DNA of 64,000 nt from Rotaria sp. Silwood1 (GCA_905250075.1 CAJNOP010000122.1:439634-503633), one strand, 5' to 3'. Shown: positions 22,916-36,972, counted from the stretch's first letter. The notes: a model not told the origin generated them from the sequence alone. Made by a program: numbers and translations.

Positions 22916-24957
22916 ATGGAACAAATCAAACGGCCATTAAGTAATATTTTCAAGCTTGATGATCAATGCAAGAGAAAAAAAATACAAAGTAAAACTATCT
23001 GTAACTTATTGTTGTTGCTTTTTTTGTTTTAAATGGAATTTTTTTTTCTCTAGTAACAACAGTTGAAGCAAACGGGAACGTCCACAAGTAAGAAATTTTT
23101 CTTTTTCATAACTTCCTCTTATTTGTCAAATTATTAAGAGCGATTTTTACAAATTTTGAAGACCTGTTTAATGAACTTCTATACGAAATATTCGAATATT
23201 TGGATATGTATGATTTATATAAAGCTTTTTACAATCAGAATATACGATTTCGAAATCTAATTGTTAATTCAAGTTTCCCAATGAAAATAAATCTTTCATT
23301 CATATCAAAATCAAATTTTGAACATTTCAATAACGACTTTATTCTATCCAATAGGCATCGAATTATTTCCTTTCGCGTATCAAATCCTATGTTTTATGAT
23401 TTAAACGTTTCTCCGACTCACATAATATCAAAATTTTTTCAACTTAAAAGACTTTTTCTTGATCAAATTGAATCGACATACATAGAAAAACTTCTTCGTC
23501 AATTAGTTTCTCTACCATTTCTGACTTCATTAACTATCTTTTTGGTCGATCGTATTAAAAATATCAACACTTTGTATCTTCAAATATTTAATCTACCTGT
23601 ATTAAAATATTGTCAGTTGTCATTGAATGATGGCTTGACAAAAGAATTATTACCAATCGCTACTAATCAATACAGTTCAATCGAACATCTCGTTATCAAA
23701 AATATTATAACCATCAATCAACTGATTAATTTATTATCGTATGTACCCCAACTTCGTCGTCTGAATATTGATTCACTACAACAACCTTATCATAAACAAA
23801 TATGTTCTTTTGTGTTAAATCATTTGACACATGTTTCTCTCACATTGAAGAACATTAATTTTCATGAATTTAGACAATTCATCATAGATTTTTGTCTTAC
23901 AATTTATGTTTTACGCATTACTATAAAACATTTTATAGATTCATCATACATGGATAATAGGAAATGGGAAGAGTTGATATCATCATATATACCAAATTTA
24001 CGTATATTTGACATTCGATGCGAAAATTATTTGAATCATATTCATTCTTCCACGAATAATTTCCTTATTAATCAATCAGTACCAAACTTTCACATCAATA
24101 AGTTTACATCTTCATTTTGGATCGAACGGAGTTGGTTTTTTGCACAACAACAACATTATCAGTCAAAATATACAGATCCTACAATTTTCTATTCAACGGA
24201 TCCATATAGGTAATTATTCTGGTGATTTTTAATTACAGTATGTATATTATTTGTATTTTTCAGAAGAAATACTTACACATTATATGAACAATTCGAAGAA
24301 AAAACTTGTTTAAATGCTTGTGATAAGAATCTGATGTTCGTTCGTCATGTTCATATTCAAAATAAAAGAGCAATGATAAATTGTAATTATTTTTTTCCAA
24401 ATGTCTTTGAATTGACTATCAACAATGATTTCACTCAATCTTATGATTCGTTTTCAACTATTCTTAGAAATATCATTCCTTTAAAACAACTCAATAAACT
24501 AACCATCGGATGTAATTATTTTTCTTTTATAGAAATAATCGAACTATTATGTTTTATGCCAAATATTCATACATTGATATTTTTATCAATGCCAATGTTT
24601 AAATGCAATTATCATAAAATTAAACAAAATGAAAAGTTACAATTGTTATCCAATATGAATACTATAAGAGATATAACCATTATAGGACCATTGAAATCAG
24701 AAGTAAATCAATTGTTAATTAATTTATGTCAACATCTACAACATCTTGTAATTAATACGACTATATATGACTTAGAATCGGATGTTCGATTATTATTGAA
24801 CAAATACCATTGTCATACTCTTCATTTTTGCTCATTGGGTTTTTTAAAAGCAACAACGTATTGGGCTATGAAATTACAATCACTGATTCGATCCGAGAAA
24901 TTACTTAATAACTATATATTAAAATTGGTAGATTCGAAGTTATATTTATGGTGGTAG
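22916..24957 (+). CDS. F-box protein with leucine-rich C-terminal region
   Basis: Four exons join in phase: 22916-22988, 23054-23087, 23139-24209 and 24264-24957, for 623 residues. Introns are 65, 51 and 54 nt with GT-AG ends. The N-terminus is basic (KRPLSNIF, CKRKKIQ). The F-box begins near residue 40 (FEDLFNELLYEIFEYLDMYD) and ends around FRNLIVNSS. The remainder alternates leucine/isoleucine-rich strands and helices, like the degenerate LRR region in the many bdelloid F-box proteins (FFQLKRLFLDQIE, YVPQLRRLNIDSL). The F-box would bind Skp1 in an SCF ubiquitin ligase, with the C-terminal region recruiting a substrate, which is unknown. The frame is intact. The first two small exons rest on phase and splice consensus only. 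Confidence 0.75.
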
Positions 24958-25655
24958 TATGCATGTTTATCAATAAAAAATAGTTTCGAATAAATAGAAA
25001 AACTAATCGTTGTGTAACAATTTTAAGATTCTAATGTCATCTGATTTTGAGAATAATCAACATTCCAAAAGGATTTTTAGTTCGAAAAGAAAAAGTTGCC
25101 ATAAATTATTTTGATAAAAAAAAACAATTCGAACAGTATTAAAGTATAAAGTTGTGGAATTGTCCATTGATTTGTGCACGAGTTTAATAAAAGTTGATAA
25201 AAAGGTCGATTCATGCTCACATTTTTGGTTTTATTTTATTTCATTTAAAAATTGTATAAATCGATTTCATTCGTGACATTGTTAAATTGATTTACGAAAG
25301 AATGGTCCAAATTGTCACATCACTTTTGAGTCGAGCGTATGGGCATCATGTAGATCCTAATGCTCTATGAATTCTCTGAAAAAAGTTCGTGCCGCTAGCT
25401 TCTTAGCGTTTTTACTATATGTTTCAGAAAAAGCCGTGGTCCCTCTCAGGAACATCAAGAAAAGTGAGTTTTGAGTTTCTACCTGAAACGTTGCATGTAG
25501 ATAGGCCTCAATGAGAATTGTTTATTGTGAAGGTTTAAGATTTTTTGATTGCTTCTAGCCTGAAATAAGAACATCGGATCTTCTGGTGTAAATGAGCAAT
25601 TTTATGATAACTGTATCTTAGGATAGGAACAACGAAAAGAGCTGAAACTTTTACA

Positions 25656-25713
25656 GGGTGGGTGGGTGTTGGAGTCGGGTGTGGGCTTCATTTATACCCA
25701 TACCCACACCCTC
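25656..25713. repeat. telomere-like hairpin
   Basis: GGGTGGGTGGGTGTTGG...GGGTGTGGG is followed within about 12 bases by ACCCATACCCACACCC. G-rich arm first. Confidence 0.8.
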
Positions 25714-26526
25714 TTCAATAGGTAAAATTTGCATGCTCAAGATTCATGTATTATTGAGCATTTCAAAATAAAATGGCATCAGTTGATAATGTTGATGGCT
25801 ATTGAATGGGAATTTTCGCCACTCGAAAGAATATTCTCAAAGATATAAGCGGATTACAGAATCGAGATATACGAAAAATTTTCAGGAGACTTTTTTTTAG
25901 AAAATGAATGATATTTATATCACAGTTTTGTAGCTTCATCTCAGTGACACATTCAGAAATATACTTTTACCTAGATACATAAGCGAATATCATCATGATC
26001 ACATGGCAAGGGCCAATTCAGATCCCTGAACCCACATTTCTCTATCATGAAGAATGGTTTTAAAATTCTGATTTCATATTTAGAAACATTATCACAGACC
26101 TTCTCATGCTGCTTAATCATCATTTTTTTAACCTTACAAGGGATCGAATAAAAATCTAAATAAGGTCATCAAAAGTATAATAGTGTATATTTAAGTAGGA
26201 AAACTTCGTATAATATTATCTCAACAACAAAAGATTATATGTCGGTGAAACTTTCTCAAAAATTCACTTTTATGTTGAGTTTTCTTTTGATATCATCGCA
26301 ATTCTAAAACTTTTTATCTGAAGTCCCATTTTATAATAAAACATTCTCAAATGTTATCATATTCTATATGAGTCCTGCTCATTTCGGCAATTTAAGTCAT
26401 TCGCAATTCATTTTTAAACAAAATACATGTAATATTCAGAATCCGTATCAAAATCTGAGCAAAATGACATGTGTTTTACTAAATTTTTTTTTTTGTCAAA
26501 ATTACGCTCGTACTTTCCTTCAGCGG

Positions 26527-26580
26527 TTTGGATGTGGGTGTGGGTAGGGTCTGAGTGAAAAGTACAACACCCACATCCAA
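26527..26580. repeat. telomere-like hairpin
   Basis: The left arm, TGGATGTGGGTGTGGG, pairs with the right arm, ACACCCACATCCA, across a loop of about 22 bases; the outer bases pair perfectly. Confidence 0.8.
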
Positions 26581-27224
26581 TGATCTGTCACAAAGGCAAG
26601 GTTTACATCTTATATGAAATCAAAATAATAAAGTATGTTCAGAAAATCTCTTCGTATTTACTACAGATTCTGCAAAGACACTTGACTATTTTGGTTACAT
26701 GTAAGATATAGATCTCTCATTTGTGACAGTTCATTGCCATTAAAAGAGTACTATTATTGCAAAAAACAACCGTAGTTTTCTGACAGACTATCCAGGTCTA
26801 CATGTATATAAGTAAAAGAGTGAAGCATCTTTCCACTACATGTAAACATTATTCTGTTATTCTAAATTATTCCTAATATGTTTGTTTCTCCATGATAAAT
26901 ATACAAACATACTCCGTTCTCCATAGGTAATCGTGCTCAGCTTGATTAAATTCTGTTTATTCTAAAAGACTTTTGAAGATCAATTTAACTTCAAACAGAT
27001 TTTCTATAGTCTTGACTATCGTTCTTTTGGTTTAAAAGACATTGAAATCTTTCTTTTAATTATTGCTAAAGAAATAATCATAGATGAAAACATAATTTCT
27101 ATTAATATATATATTAGATTAATTAAGAGTACAAAACAAACGAGCGAACAAAATAGATTTCATCGATAGTAATAAATAAATAAATAAATAAATACATAAA
27201 AAAAAAAAGAAAGAAGCGAATAGT

Positions 27225-29606
27225 TTAATCATCATCATTGTATAATAAATCAGAATCTATCTTTTCGAAATATTGTCGACGATTTGCATTACTAAGTTTC
27301 AACCACTGTGTAAGAATCGAACGCCAGCCATTGATTAAAAATGTAACATTACGTTGATCTTGTTCATTATTTATTTGTTCGAACCACATATCATTTACAT
27401 ATAAAAACAACGGATCATATCGAGATCTATCAATAAATGGTTGTTTACCAAATATAAAATAGATTTTCGTTAAAACATTAACAATTAAATTAAAATCTTT
27501 TTTCTTATCATCAGCTTCATTATCAGTTGAATGAGAACTCATTAATTTTTTAAGTTCAAGTGCAAATTTTGATGGTGGTTTAGGTTCAACTAATTCGACA
27601 CCTATATGAAAAAAAAAGACTAAAGCGTTTAACTCAAAATGTTTTTCAATAATAAGAACACTTTTACCTTCATATCGAATTTTTTTACTAATTTGTTTAA
27701 TAGCTAATTGAATTGTTGTTAATGATTGTTTTTTCCAATGTTCAATTGTTATTTGTTTAATCATTCGAGCTGCAGATAGTTTACATGCTGCTTCAACATA
27801 ATCATAAAATAAGATTTCAATACCAGAATTCGAAAGAAATTTTTTCACAAGATTAATATTTTGATAATTTTTATAAATATAAGTATTAATTGCATCAGAT
27901 AAAGCATCACCTAATGCTAGTCGATATAAATCAATTGTTGTTAAACGATGAAGTTGTCGTAATGCACGTAAAGATAATTTTTCATCGGATGCATTAACAA
28001 CTATTGAAGCTAAAACATTATTGATGAAAAATGAAAATTCCTACAATAATAAACATTCGATTTTCATTCAATTTGAAAGATAAACATAGAATACTAACAT
28101 AAGCTGTTAAATCCTTTCCAGCTTTCTCTTCAAGATCATAGTCTCGTTGATCACGAGGCAAAAGACGTTGTTCATAGGCTTTCAGACGTAATGATCCAAC
28201 ATCAGGCATTTCATTTAAAATAAGATCTTCAAATATTGGATCAGCCATAAGTAATTTCTAAAAAACAAACATTTATTAATTTAATATTGTATATTTAGAA
28301 AAACAAAAAAAGGAGAAAATCAAAAATAAATATTAAAATTCTTTAGTTTTTAGAGCATTAGACATTTTTTAACCTGTAACTTGCATTGTGTTGATTTTAT
28401 GGCATAATACCTTATACTTTGTGATACATATTTTTTAAGTCGAATATGTGGTACTCGACTCTTCAGATATCGTGAATAATGCTTTTCTCAGGTGACACTA
28501 GACAAGATGTTTTCTATAGTCCAAAGTGAAAGAATAGCAATTTACTTTTACTAGAATCAAATCGTAAATTCCCTCCAGACCTAGCGTATCTCACGAGATA
28601 GTCTATAATTCGTGCGCACAACGAGAAGCGATCGATCATTTAAAGTCGCAAATATTTATCAATTCTATTTTTGAGAAATCTCAATAGTGACTTATACATT
28701 TTTTTTTAGTTCATTCTCGGCAACTCGAGTTGAATCAAATTAAGTCTTTATAGATTCACTGGAACGATTGCTAATATCGGAGAAAAACTGATTTTGATTA
28801 GTAACAAACTATCTTTGACTTCTGATCAAGTCAAGCTGATTTATGGGCATATCGAATCACAAAAGATTGACCCATGTTGAATACTAATATGAAATAAAAT
28901 GAATCTTTACTTCAACAGGATACATATAATTCAATTGCACAGCTAATTCATGTAGTCTTAAACCAAGATCACCATGATCAACATTCATCAATTTTTTATC
29001 ATTTGTTTTTTCAAAATAAGCACGTAATGTATATCGAATTTGATAAAGTATAGCTGGAACTTCAAACCATAAAATTCCACTTTGAAAAAGAAAAGAAAGA
29101 AAATTTTTAATCTATATTTAATTAAATTTCTCTTACTCTTCGAAAATTTGTTCGAGTAATTTTAAACCTTTTTTTGCCGTTGCAACCGGTTTTCTCCATC
29201 GTTTCATACATTGAACCTTTTTCTCTATTAATAATTTCAAATCCTGATAATCAAGAGCATTTTGTTGATGATTATTAATTGCTTCTTTAATAAATTCTTC
29301 AGCTTGTTCAATAAAACCAAGATGATAGGCACAAATAGCTGCACGATAAAATCCTTTGAAATTTTCATTTCGTTTTAATTTCAATGATTGTTTAGCATCT
29401 TCATAACCACAATAAAAATCTTTATCTTGTATATAAGCAGCTGAACGATTTAAATATAATAAATATAATGGAACAACATTTTCTTCTTCAAGTTTATTTT
29501 CAATAAGTTTAATTGCTTCACTGTACAATTGAATAGCTAATAATGATTGATTATTTGAATAATATCGATTACCCTGAGTTTTATATTCCAATACTGTTAA
29601 TGACAT
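27225..29606 (-). CDS. TPR-repeat protein, 537 aa
   Basis: Four exons on the minus strand join in phase: 29606-29137, 29079-28911, 28257-28099 and 28040-27225. Introns are 57, 653 and 58 nt. The first ATG in frame is at 29606 (MSLTVLEYK). The N-terminus carries about three tetratricopeptide repeats (residues 8-125), for example YKTQGNRYYSNNQSLLAIQL and YLNRSAAYIQDKDFYCGYED, the arrangement of co-chaperone-type TPR domains. The remaining 400 residues are helical with no signal peptide or membrane segment (WFEVPAILYQIRYTLRAYF, LRALRQLHRLTTIDLYRLAL). The C-terminus is acidic (LYNDDD), which is not the EEVD motif. I do not recognise the C-terminal domain. A scaffold or chaperone-adaptor role in the cytosol is inferred. 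Confidence 0.75.
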
Positions 29607-29776
29607 ATTTTCTTTTTGTTTTAAGTTAATCGTCAACTTTAATTCTAAAAAGAAATTATGCTAGTGATGTCATGTGGCATGATAAAAGATAAAAAAAATC
29701 ATTGAATGCAATCACATCGATAAATGCGTTCTAGATATGTGTTCGTTGTTTCTCTTTTCTTTGCGCATTCATTCTA

Positions 29777-29784
29777 TGACGTCA
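29777..29784. promoter_or_regulatory. CRE-type octamer upstream of the TPR gene
   Basis: A perfect TGACGTCA palindrome lies about 170 bp upstream of the TPR gene start codon. The octamer is the CREB/ATF binding site in animals. Function here is inferred from position only; another copy at 36009-36016 has no gene nearby. Confidence 0.3.
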
Positions 29785-32027
29785 TCTCTTACATTATCCT
29801 ATACTTAGACTAATCTTAAATTGAAACTAATATTTTATATATATAAATCGAAGTGTATTTCTACAAACGATATCTTCAGAATCTAAGTAATGAACGCAAA
29901 AATTTTCAATCGTGATGTATTATAACTTACGGACTGACTATATGCCGCTTGATAAAGATAATATTTTCTCTTCACTAAAATGAACTGGTAATAAGAAAAA
30001 CAGACGAATATATTAGTATAAAATTACAAAGAATTCTATATGATACGAAAGAAACGAACATAATTATAACAGATATCGCTAGTAAACACATATATAGAAA
30101 CGAATAAATACAATCTTTATGATCATTTTCGATATTTTCGATTTATACTTTTCGTTTTGAAGAAAATTGTGAGAACAAGCCACATTTCATACTTTTTGTC
30201 ATTTAAATGAAAAATGATACGAAATGTTTCATCAATCTTAAGCTTTTACAGAAGCCAATATATTCAGAGTGGGTGTGGGTGATCTTCAATATTCGAAGAA
30301 GAAATATGTGAAAAAATGATACTATGCTCAATTATCTGAACCATGTATTAGTGAACTAGAGTGTTTTTTATGTATTTTCTTCAAATGAGAACATTTTAGA
30401 ATAGTTAGAGAGAAAAAAAAAATCTTCAAAATATTTTCTCTTAAGTTATAGATTTTATATTGACTGAATAACAAAAGTCACGATGTAATCACTAACAATT
30501 TTATTAAAAACGAAAACAATTACTATTATGAAGCTAAATATAGACAAATGCACCAAATTGAATAATCATTAGCGTGATTAGCAAACATTTGACTGATTTA
30601 TTCCAAAACTTTCAAACGTTTGTAAAACTTTTCATAAAAATCTATAGCGAAAACTCAATGATTTAACCGACTTTCTGCACATTTTTACAACTATTCTATG
30701 CAATGCACAATCAGTAAGCAAAGCTTTCTACAGTTCAAAAATGCATGTCTATAAAGTTTCGCACAGAAAATCTAGAAAATGAACGGAATTGTGGCGAAGA
30801 ATTCAGCGAGTGAAAGTTCCAGAATACTATAAATATCGACAAAAACTTTTAAGCACGATGATGTTTTGAAGGTTGTTTTTTTCTCAAAGAATTCTTCATG
30901 GAGGAAGGGACGTCCATAAGCAAGTATTCACAACAGATAGATGTTACAATACTATTGTTTTTCATATGAAAGGTGGACATGAGAATAATTAATAGAAATT
31001 ATGACAAACACATGTTATGAAGTATGCTAGTATCTGATATCATTTTTTTTGTCTACCTTTAACGAAAAAAATGCTCTTCATATAAATCTATATACAGATA
31101 TGATTATGATGTTATTTAAAATTTTTCTACTTCTACTTTAATAATATAATATGTAGATGTATCAATAGCGTCACAATAACATTATGCGGATGATAATTAA
31201 ATTCTAATAAATATTTTTTCTTATATCTCTAAACCTTAATTTATTTATCGATATTTCTTTTTATGTTCAATTTGATAATTGTTTTCCAACCATATTAGAA
31301 ACAATGCTAAAAACTTAGTTTCAAAAGTTTTTTTTTTCTATTTAAAATAGTGATAAATTATTTTCATTGATTTGCCTTTCAATTCATGTATGTTTACTCT
31401 AGTTGAGTGAAAATAAGTGATGTGTGCATATAAATAGTAACATAAGAAGATGATTTATGTGAATTCATTCTTGATGGTTCAATAAAAACAAACTGCAATC
31501 AAGTTAGTGTTAGTAATGTAGAATTTTTATGGAAGACGAATGGTTCATTTTGTTTAGATTTCAGCCAGCAAAAAAAAAAGAAATTTCATCTAGATTTTAT
31601 AACAATTGGAAAAAAAAACCTTTTATTCCTTCATTAATTAATTACTGAAACAAGTTTACATGGCATCGAAGACTGAGAGTACAACGTGTAAATCAATTAG
31701 AATGACCTTGAGATAAACAGAGATGCATGGAGTTGAATTTTTATGAATCAGTAAAACTTTGAAACAACTAGCTTTAATTCTATCGTATATTTTCTATTAA
31801 ACTAACTTGAAAAGATTTTCGTAACTTCTATCATGATTGCCATATAAAGAACGATGAATGTCAGAAATGTGCATGTGAGCTAGTTTCTTCTTATGGATAT
31901 TTATGAATGCATCTATAAATATTGAAGTTTACAGAAGTACATTAAAAATAAAAACAAAAATCTCACAAAGCAATTTGGATCTCTGAAAAGCCTTACACCG
32001 TTCTTTTTTTCTAGATATATTATAGTC
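29785..32027. other. gene-free stretch
   Basis: No supported gene. A single short GT-rich telomere-like tract (AGTGGGTGTGGGTG) lies near 30270 without a facing arm. Confidence 0.5.
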
Positions 32028-32687
32028 AGTATACCGAGTAGTGTCACAGATCCGAAAAATCGAAGATCTTAGAGATCTCTAAACAGATCTCTAATATACT
32101 AATGATATTACAACACAATATTGAACTATCATACAGTAATGATATTCTTTTTACCATCTCGAACTCCTTAAGGGGATACCACATCTCTACAAGAGATACC
32201 GAATCTCTCATCATATCTCTGTAAGAGATGCCTCATTTCCAAGATTTGCATCTCTAATGAAAACTTTTTTTTAATTTTAGCCTCGGGATGATGCTAGAGA
32301 TGCATCTCCAATAAGAAGATTCTTGTGTGTGTGTTTATTCACCTTCATCAACAATGCGAATATGCGTGCGCGTGTGCATACGCCCTCACCCTCAATAAGA
32401 GATACGGTATTTCTTGCAGAAATACGACATCTCTATAAGAAGATGCATCTCTAACATCATTCAGAGGCTAAAATAAAAAAGAAATTTTTTCGTTAGAGAT
32501 GTAAATCCTAGGGATGCTGCATCTCCTACAGAGAATTGATTAGAGATTCGGTATCTCTTACAGAGATAATTGCTTATATCAGATATGTGTAATATATGAG
32601 TAGGGTGAAAATGCTGGTATATTTGAAATCTCCTTAGAGATCTCTAAGATCCTCGATTTTTCGGATCTGTGACACTGCTGAGTATAC
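32028..32687. mobile_element. hAT-like foldback element with 7-8 bp target duplication
   Basis: The element spans 32035-32680 and is flanked by AGTATAC on both sides (32028-32034 and 32681-32687). The inverted terminal repeats share AGTGTCACAGATCCG and continue, with one base change, through AAATCGA and GATCTTAGAGATC for about 45 bp. The right end reads CAGCAGTGTCAC from its outer base; the left end is slightly altered (CGAGTAGTGTCAC). The interior is a string of AGAGAT/ATCTCT palindromes, so the whole unit can fold on itself. No coding capacity. The target length and CAG-type end point to the hAT superfamily. Confidence 0.75.
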
Positions 32688-33922
32688 AAAAACAATCAAA
32701 ACTTAAGAACATGACATTCGTTGGCGATTCTTTTGTCATTCTCATCCTTTCATTCTAGTTTGGTGAAATAACAATCAAGGAACTTAATTCAACACTTTTT
32801 CACCAACATCAAGACACTCTTTAGAAATGAATTGACAGGATAAACTATTGTATTGAATATGGCATGGACAACTTTGAAACTTTACTATTAACAGATTAGC
32901 AGAATAGTTTTTATATGAATCAACATTCGAAAGTGACGGAGTTTTTGACCAATATATATTTTTTTTTAGTTGATATTGCTCTATCATTTGAGAAAAAAAT
33001 AGTTTTGATGAATCTTTGAATATCTTCACTAGATTTATTTATTACTAGCTTACTCTATTAAATTGGTTTGCTTGAGTATCTTTTTTATTTAAAGAAGTTT
33101 CACATGTATCTTGATTAATCCATTTTTTCTTTACCTCGAATTGAACTCTACTTTTAGTTGTTGATTTACGTACGAATGGAAATATTTATTATCAAGAGAA
33201 ATATTGTTTATAATTAATTATTTGAATGCATTGAAACAAAAATTGAAATTAAGACACTATATCATCACAATCCTTCCAGAAGAAAAAGCAGCTTTGAATT
33301 ATATTCACTTCTTTTAATCAGTTGCTAATGAACATTTGGATTACATAGGAGCATGTACTCTGTATCAAAAGTATACTATTAAATATTTTCTAATTGAATA
33401 ATATAGGTTTTTTAACCATTCATCACAAGCTACATGTTCAAGTAAGAGAGTGAACCATTGCTTTCTTTATCCTAGCTAATTATTGTTTTCGAAAAACATT
33501 GTTGCTTTGCTTTTCATATATAGTATTTTTAAAAGTTTTTTTGAGAGAATTAGAATTCATATTAAAGTGTCCTCTTATTACACATCCAATATTATTTACC
33601 ACTATATAATTTTGCACTCTACTCTCTCCCTTGCCCCGACAGTCACCATAGTATCTCTCGTTTTTTGCTTGTCAATATTTTTTCGGGCGAATTAATTATT
33701 ACTTTATGTACAAACATAAAAAGTTTCACAAACAAAATTCTATAGTGGGCTCAAGTAAAAAATATACCGTTATTTGCGTTTTTCTTTTTCTTTGTCTCTG
33801 TCTTCTGCTCTATATCCATCCATCCAGGTTTGATTGATCCCATATAGATAATGATCAACTGGCAGCTTTTTTTCACTTCTAACTTTTATCGGTAAGTGCT
33901 CTGTCCACATTAACGCTACACA

Positions 33923-34710
33923 AATGATTATGTCTTCAATCAAGTCGATCTTAATCAAGATGGATGTATCGATCGCGGTGAATACCGTAATTTTCTTAGT
34001 GATTCGATGTATTTGCAAGTATAATGTATATGTTAATTGATGATAATCGTTGCATTTTAAAGGTCGAAAACTTGATGTTGGTACTACAAACTATGAATTG
34101 GGAGCAACTGATACTGATCTTGGTGATGTGTACGATTTCTCATTTGTAGTTGATGATGGTGTTGACACTGGTCTTGCTAGTAGTTACTAAACAGTCGTTG
34201 GCGGTGCTGGATATATTGGAGATACCTTACACAAAATGTTCGAGTTCAATTTTTTCAACCACCTGTTCCACTTTCAAAAGTAAGTCATTTCTATTAATCA
34301 TCATAATCTATATTATAATATTTAATCCTTTTTTTCACACAGACTCAGTACAGAAGTTTGTCCACTTCTTCCTCCACTATGACCACGTTAGTAATCTTTT
34401 CTTTTTCTTTCTAATGTTTTTATTGTATTATTCAATTACGTTAGGTAGCATTCTCATGGAACATTGGATTCTGTATCAACTTCAACTAAAAGGTCATACT
34501 ATTTTTCAACGTGCTCCTCCTCCAGTACAATACCCACCTCCATGCAGGGTCATCATTCAATAGGATCAAGCTCCAATTCGCTTTCGTTGTAACTTCCTAC
34601 GCTTTGGTGTTAGTGCAACTAGTTCAGCTGCTTACCTTCAAACACACAGTGCTAACCTTCTTGACAATGCTTTACTCATCCGACAAAGCATATGTCGTAG
34701 TGATTCTTAA
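33923..34710 (+). pseudogene. EF-hand / Pro-rich structural protein pseudogene
   Basis: Exon-like segments are recognisable, but stops break the frame. 33923-34018 encodes a perfect EF-hand loop (DLNQDGCIDRGE) with ligands at positions 1, 3, 5, 9 and 12. 34063-34279 reads GRKLDVGTTNYELGATDTDL and then hits a TAA at SSY*TVVGGAGYIG. A later part near 34490-34710 has APPPVQYPPPC, an in-frame TAG, then DQAPIRFRCNFLRFGVSATS and ANLLDNALLIRQS. Intron-like junctions are partly preserved. The order EF-hand, Gly/Ser-rich region, Pro-rich VQ/II strands, conserved C-terminal block resembles a cytoskeletal-type protein family I have seen only as uncharacterised. Calcium binding is inferred for the parent gene. 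Confidence 0.5.
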
Positions 34711-36960
34711 AATCATAAAAAATCATCGTAAGTCATATAAATTATTCAATGCCAATCAGTTGTCTAAATTTTTTTCTATAAACTATTGTTTATGAGAAAT
34801 ATTTCAACATGAAATGTTAGTTGTTTTTCTAAAGAGTAAATTTAGTGGGCCGTATTTTTCAAGTACTATTCAAATTCATTTTTATCATTGGCATGTTAGC
34901 AGAAAAAAATTGTGAATCCATTCGCAAAGTTTTAAAATAATCAACATTAGTCATGCGACAGCCATAGTGTAGGTCATAGGGTGTCAAATTAGATTTTTCG
35001 AACACAATCGAATGAAGTTGCTAATAATCAGGTAGTGTGAGTAGGATATGGATGTTAGATTTTTCTCTCTAAACATCCATAAACACATATCCATAGCCTT
35101 GTTCTATATCTTATAATTGGGTTCATGAGCAATGCTGAAGCATGACCTTAACAACGAAATTATATCTGACGCTAACATAAAAAAATTGTTCATACAATGT
35201 TTGATTGAATACATTAAACTACTATGAAATTCATTTAACAAGATTTTATTGAAATGAAAAGTTTTAAAACGTTTATAATTATTGGAACCAACTATCTTTC
35301 GTGTAGAAAAAGACATGTTGGGAGTTTTTCGTCATGTTGTCTTATGTCGTATATGAATTTTTTCCGTTCTGCTTATCTCTATATATATAAATATGAGTGT
35401 GTATTCGTTCTATTATTACCTGTCCAATAGTACATTTCTTTTGTATCTCATTATTTAGTGAATCATCTAAGTATCTTCGTGTTTTTATTACTTATCTGCT
35501 TTCTCTCACTTTAGACCGCAGTATTACTAATGAAACTGACGCACCAATAAATGTCCAACTTTGAATCAACGAGTACAAAAAAATAAAATATCCAAAATAC
35601 ACAGGTATTTAAAAAGTAAACATGCTTCCCTTAATTATTGTTTCTTTTTTTATTTTGCTTAATGCCTAATAATGAAGTGGTATCCATATATTTATATTTT
35701 AATAAAACTGTTTGACATTTATTCTATATCGTTGAATAAATGGAATACGGCTCTGTATAGATAGTCTGCTGAACTCTTATCTTTTTTTGTTAGGGATTCA
35801 AATTTCAAGAGAATAAACCCATCACGTAAGAGTAAATCATTATTATTTGTCGTTGACGATTTGATCCTATAGATATACAAATCGAAGCAAAACATCTGTC
35901 TTTTCGAATTGTTCCTCCTTTTCTATGAAACTTAAAAAAGAACTATATCTTTCAATTTTTATTTTCATAACAATACATAGAAAAAAACGACTTCTACAAA
36001 TATAATATTGACGTCATTCAGCAGTAGCACAACCTACGACATTATACGTATCTTAGTATTATTTTTATATCGTTTCTTTGATCTTGCTTCAAGTTTTAGT
36101 AGAAATAACAACTAAGACAGATTAAAAGATCGTGTTTTCACATGTCAGGTTTTTATTACTGAATACATTTCAAGAAGGCAAAAAGTATAATAAAACTTCT
36201 TTAACATGAATATTGTTAGAACTAGTCCTTACTTGGTAGAGATGTTCATTATTGAAGAACTTATAGTATCTTTTCTTTTCAAAATGATAGTTATTCGTTT
36301 AAAATTAATTTCCATTGTATAAGTTTATATTTTTTCTTGTTGTCGACTTTTCAAAATACTATTTAGAATATTTCTTGATGTTTGATATATGATTAATAAA
36401 ACTTTCTTTTATTTCTTTATTTGCATGGGCAGTGAAATACACATTGTTCATGGTATAGAGATTTTTTTTATTCACAGAACTGAAACATGTGCTTGCTGTT
36501 CTGAATAACGAGATGTTTACAATCAAAAAATTTACTTTCAGCAAACTTCTTTCAGTCGGATTATTAAGGCTGTGTTTTTTGTTACATATTTTTTAAGAAG
36601 GTATATTACATGAAAAAGAGATCAATTAAGCAAAAGGCAAAGATTGCATCGTAGTGACGAAAATCTTCGTACCACATTTTGATTTATTTGAATATAAAAA
36701 CACTGCACAAGAAAGATAAGTTTTGTTTAGCAGCAGGTCCATAGTCAGCGGAATGCGAGAGGACAGGTGCGCCCTTTTGGCCGAAAGAGATCTTGAGAGA
36801 ATACGAGTAAAGAGTGCTTCTTCTACCAAAAACGATGTTCCTACTATAGTGCTTCCTCCTTACAAAATTTCTGGCTACAAGACTGTTCAGCGCATTATAG
36901 ATCCTCTATTTTTTACATCGTTTGATGCATTTTATTTAGTGTCTTAATATGATCTGTTAA
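34711..36960. other. gene-free stretch, about 2.2 kb
   Basis: No supported gene. Opposed short frames around 36626-36947 overlap each other on both strands and show no family features. A degenerate hairpin is at 35037-35097 and an isolated TGACGTCA at 36009-36016. Confidence 0.45.
35037..35097. repeat. degenerate telomere-like hairpin
   Basis: GTGTGAGTAGGATATGGATG faces CATCCATAAACACATATCCAT. The pairing is clear but the hexamer is eroded. Confidence 0.5.
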
Positions 36961-36972
36961 AGAATTGAAAAG

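Larger units (their letters stand above)
24958..27224. other. gene-free stretch, about 2.3 kb
   Basis: No supported gene. It holds two telomere-like hairpins (listed separately) and an AAAT microsatellite at 27171-27193. Confidence 0.5.

Noticed and set aside
28258-28910. Possible insertion in the long intron of the TPR gene
   Set aside because: No terminal repeats or target duplication found; it may simply be a long intron.
36626-36947. Opposed 67- and 74-codon frames
   Set aside because: Neither strand shows family features, splice signals or a clear coding preference.
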